A stretch of 7,682 nucleotides of DNA from Sedimentisphaerales bacterium (lineage in GTDB: Bacteria; Planctomycetota; Phycisphaerae; Sedimentisphaerales; Anaerobacaceae). A program made the translations under genes and the position numbers. The stretch spans positions 1 to 7,682 of the forward strand of contig DAOVMB010000097.1 in the NCBI GenBank assembly GCA_030630905.1. Direction: 5' to 3'. Under the pieces are notes generated by a model that was given only the letters and a program-made list of their open reading frames with translations, was not told the DNA's origin and ran no database searches. Shown here piece by piece: positions 6,194-7,682 of the stretch. Numbering within the stretch: the stretch's first letter is position 1; each line of letters opens with the position of its first letter.

Positions 6194-6263
6194 GATTCTC
6201 AATTTGAGGTTTTCGATTTGCGATTTGAAAATCGACAATCGGAGTTCGGCAATCGGCAATTTC
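6194..6263. repeat. Heptanucleotide array D (10 units, inverted halves)
   Basis: Ten 7-nt units in one register. The first half is of GATTTGC/GATTTGA type and the second half of CAATCGG type, which is the same motif family on the opposite strand. At the switch point (6214-6240) nested arms CGATT...AATCG and CGATTT...AAATCG form a near-palindrome with a very short centre. The array ends 15 nt before the ATG at 6279, just before its ribosome binding site, and lies inside the predicted mRNA leader. Confidence 0.8.
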
Positions 6264-6278
6264 ATGAAGGCCATCTGA

Positions 6279-7682
6279 ATGAGGGCAAAGCGGTTATATC
6301 TGGTTATTTTGATGTTGGCGATAGGGTGCCAGCAGGCCAGTATCGGCCAGGAAAAGCCGCCTGTACCCGCTCAAAGCACGCCGGCAAACGCGGAACTCGA
6401 TCCCCAGTTGAAAGTGAATAAGGACGCCTTGCTCAAGGGATCTGTAGACGCTGCAACTGTGATGTTATTTCACGGCGATCCTAAAGCCAGGGAGATATTG
6501 CTTGACGCACTAATACAGAGCGAAAACAGTCCGGCACGCACGGCAGTCTGTAAAGCGTTGATTCAGGCAAGGGTATCGAAGAAGGCTGTTAAGAATGATC
6601 AGGATTTCATCGAGCCACTACTCGGCGTTTTTGATACTAAGATCGATAACGAAGCCCAGTTGGCTGCAGAGGCGACCCTGATTTTCGAGTACGAGAAAAT
6701 AAGGGAATCGCTCGATAAGATATTTACAGACCCCAAAAAACCGGCGAAAACGAAGATAAATGCCATACACGCATTGAAACTTCGACTGGATATGAAGGCG
6801 ACTATTAGACTCATCGAACTGGTTGATGACCCGGAGGAACAAGTATCCGCTGAAGCGGAAAATGCCTTGCATTCTCTGGGCATACCGGTAGGGGAAGATT
6901 CCCAGACTCGCAAACATAATATAGCTGCGATTCAACAGCAAGGTCAGGTGGCGTTTCTGCGGAATCAGTTGATTCGCCAGGATACTCAGATGCGCAAGGA
7001 GAGAGCTGCGTTGGACTTGTGGCAACGGCGCTATAAATCGGAATTAGACAAGAGGTATGAAGGCATAAGCGAAGACGCGACCAAAGGGGAATTCTTAGCC
7101 GCGTATTTAGTCGATACGGAAACGGTTGTGAGATTATGGGCCTTGGATAAGGCTTATAAGTGGCGGGTCGCACCGGGTTCGAAGCTGCCCGAAAAACTTG
7201 GTCCCGTTTTAATCAAGCTGATTTCCGACGACGACCGGGATGTCCGGCTGATAACGGCCGAACTGCTGGCTTTGATGCCGAAGTTGAATTCAGCTTCGGC
7301 CCTGCTGGCTCAGCTCGGAGCCGAACAGGACGATCAGGTCAAAACAAAGCTGTTAGTTGCGCTCGGTGGAGCGTGTTCCAACGCTATTTTGTCTAATCCT
7401 ACGGCCACAATCTCTCCTGAGATGAAAGAGATACGCAAGCAAACCCTGGGATGGGCTGCGAAATTTCTTTTTGAGGAGAATGCGGAAAAGGCCCGGAACG
7501 GTGCGGAAGTCATAAAAAAACTGCTCAACCGTGATGGATTGGAGCCGAAAGAGGTTGACAGATACCTTGGCTTGCTATCGGAAAGATATAACAAGCAAAA
7601 GGACAACACCGGCGGAACCCTAAGGGGGGAATTGCTCAACGAAATGGCTGCTTTGTGCGCGCAGGACAGCACATGCAGGGAA
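6279..7682 (+). CDS. HEAT-repeat lipoprotein, partial (no stop within window)
   Basis: The frame from the ATG at 6279 stays open for 468 codons to the last base. AAGG lies 8 nt before the ATG. Residues 1-17 are a lipoprotein signal: MRAKR, a hydrophobic stretch, and a lipobox ending LAIGC with Cys17. A short Pro/Ala/Ser linker follows (about 18-45). The rest is helical with HEAT-like hairpins: about 61-98 (GDPKAREILLDAL), 108-137, 158-203 (TIRLIELVDDPEEQVSAEAE then NALHSLG), 272-297, 307-336 (LIKLISDDDRDVRLITAELL) and 341-366 (QLGAEQDDQVKTKLLVALGG). A long charged helix at about 211-260, possibly coiled coil, interrupts the repeats. HEAT solenoids usually mediate protein-protein contacts, so a membrane-anchored scaffold is a fair guess. 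No enzymatic motif is seen, and the C-terminus lies outside the window. Confidence 0.8.
   Translation, partial: MRAKRLYLVILMLAIGCQQASIGQEKPPVPAQSTPANAELDPQLKVNKDALLKGSVDAATVMLFHGDPKAREILLDALIQSENSPARTAVCKALIQARVSKKAVKNDQDFIEPLLGVFDTKIDNEAQLAAEATLIFEYEKIRESLDKIFTDPKKPAKTKINAIHALKLRLDMKATIRLIELVDDPEEQVSAEAENALHSLGIPVGEDSQTRKHNIAAIQQQGQVAFLRNQLIRQDTQMRKERAALDLWQRRYKSELDKRYEGISEDATKGEFLAAYLVDTETVVRLWALDKAYKWRVAPGSKLPEKLGPVLIKLISDDDRDVRLITAELLALMPKLNSASALLAQLGAEQDDQVKTKLLVALGGACSNAILSNPTATISPEMKEIRKQTLGWAAKFLFEENAEKARNGAEVIKKLLNRDGLEPKEVDRYLGLLSERYNKQKDNTGGTLRGELLNEMAALCAQDSTCRE

Noticed and set aside
6218..6421. Small plus-strand frame of 67 codons starting in array D
   Set aside because: It is out of frame with the HEAT lipoprotein, which has the ribosome binding site, the signal peptide and a long open frame. 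The small frame exists mainly because the heptad array lacks stops.

Overview
The window looks like chromosomal DNA from an environmental bacterium, most likely a planctomycete of the Phycisphaerae/Sedimentisphaerales kind. That placement is an inference from three things: the mix of genes (a Tat-exported beta-propeller protein, HEAT-repeat and orphan lipoproteins, a eukaryote-type hexokinase beside GalE), the mid-range GC content, and degenerate 7-nt repeats that read as RQKTED-like or ENRKSK-like peptides. No rRNA or other phylogenetic marker is present.

Layout. Positions 118-618 (+) hold the N-terminal half of a putative glutamine-amidotransferase-like protein, whose homology stops close to the 3' end of the next gene. 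Positions 494-4901 (-) form a four-gene, same-strand cluster. In transcription order it runs: Tat-exported beta-propeller protein (4901-3600), lipoprotein of unknown function (3584-2823), galE (2826-1843), eukaryote-type hexokinase (start at 1801 or 1846, end 494). The gaps are 15 nt, a 4-nt ATGA overlap, and either 41 nt or a 4-nt overlap, so the cluster is probably one operon. A sigma70-like promoter sits directly before the first ATG. After a 268-nt divergent intergenic region comes xerD (5170-6108, +), with all catalytic residues intact. A 170-nt gap follows, holding a good promoter and a repeat array. The last gene is a HEAT-repeat lipoprotein (6279 to the window edge, +) with no stop codon in the window.

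Function. GalE and hexokinase make sugar phosphates and nucleotide sugars in the cytoplasm. The two exported proteins encoded upstream suggest a link between envelope or extracellular sugar handling and the Leloir/hexose-phosphate pool, but no substrate can be read from the sequence. XerD and the HEAT lipoprotein seem unrelated to that cluster.

The most unusual signal is a set of four degenerate arrays with an exact 7-nt period (3085-3119, 3162-3217, 4767-4801, 6194-6263). Three lie inside reading frames without breaking them: two in the lipoprotein and one just after the Tat signal. The fourth lies in the 5' leader of the HEAT gene. At two of the three loci the units are arranged as inverted pairs, so the DNA or RNA could fold into long imperfect hairpins.
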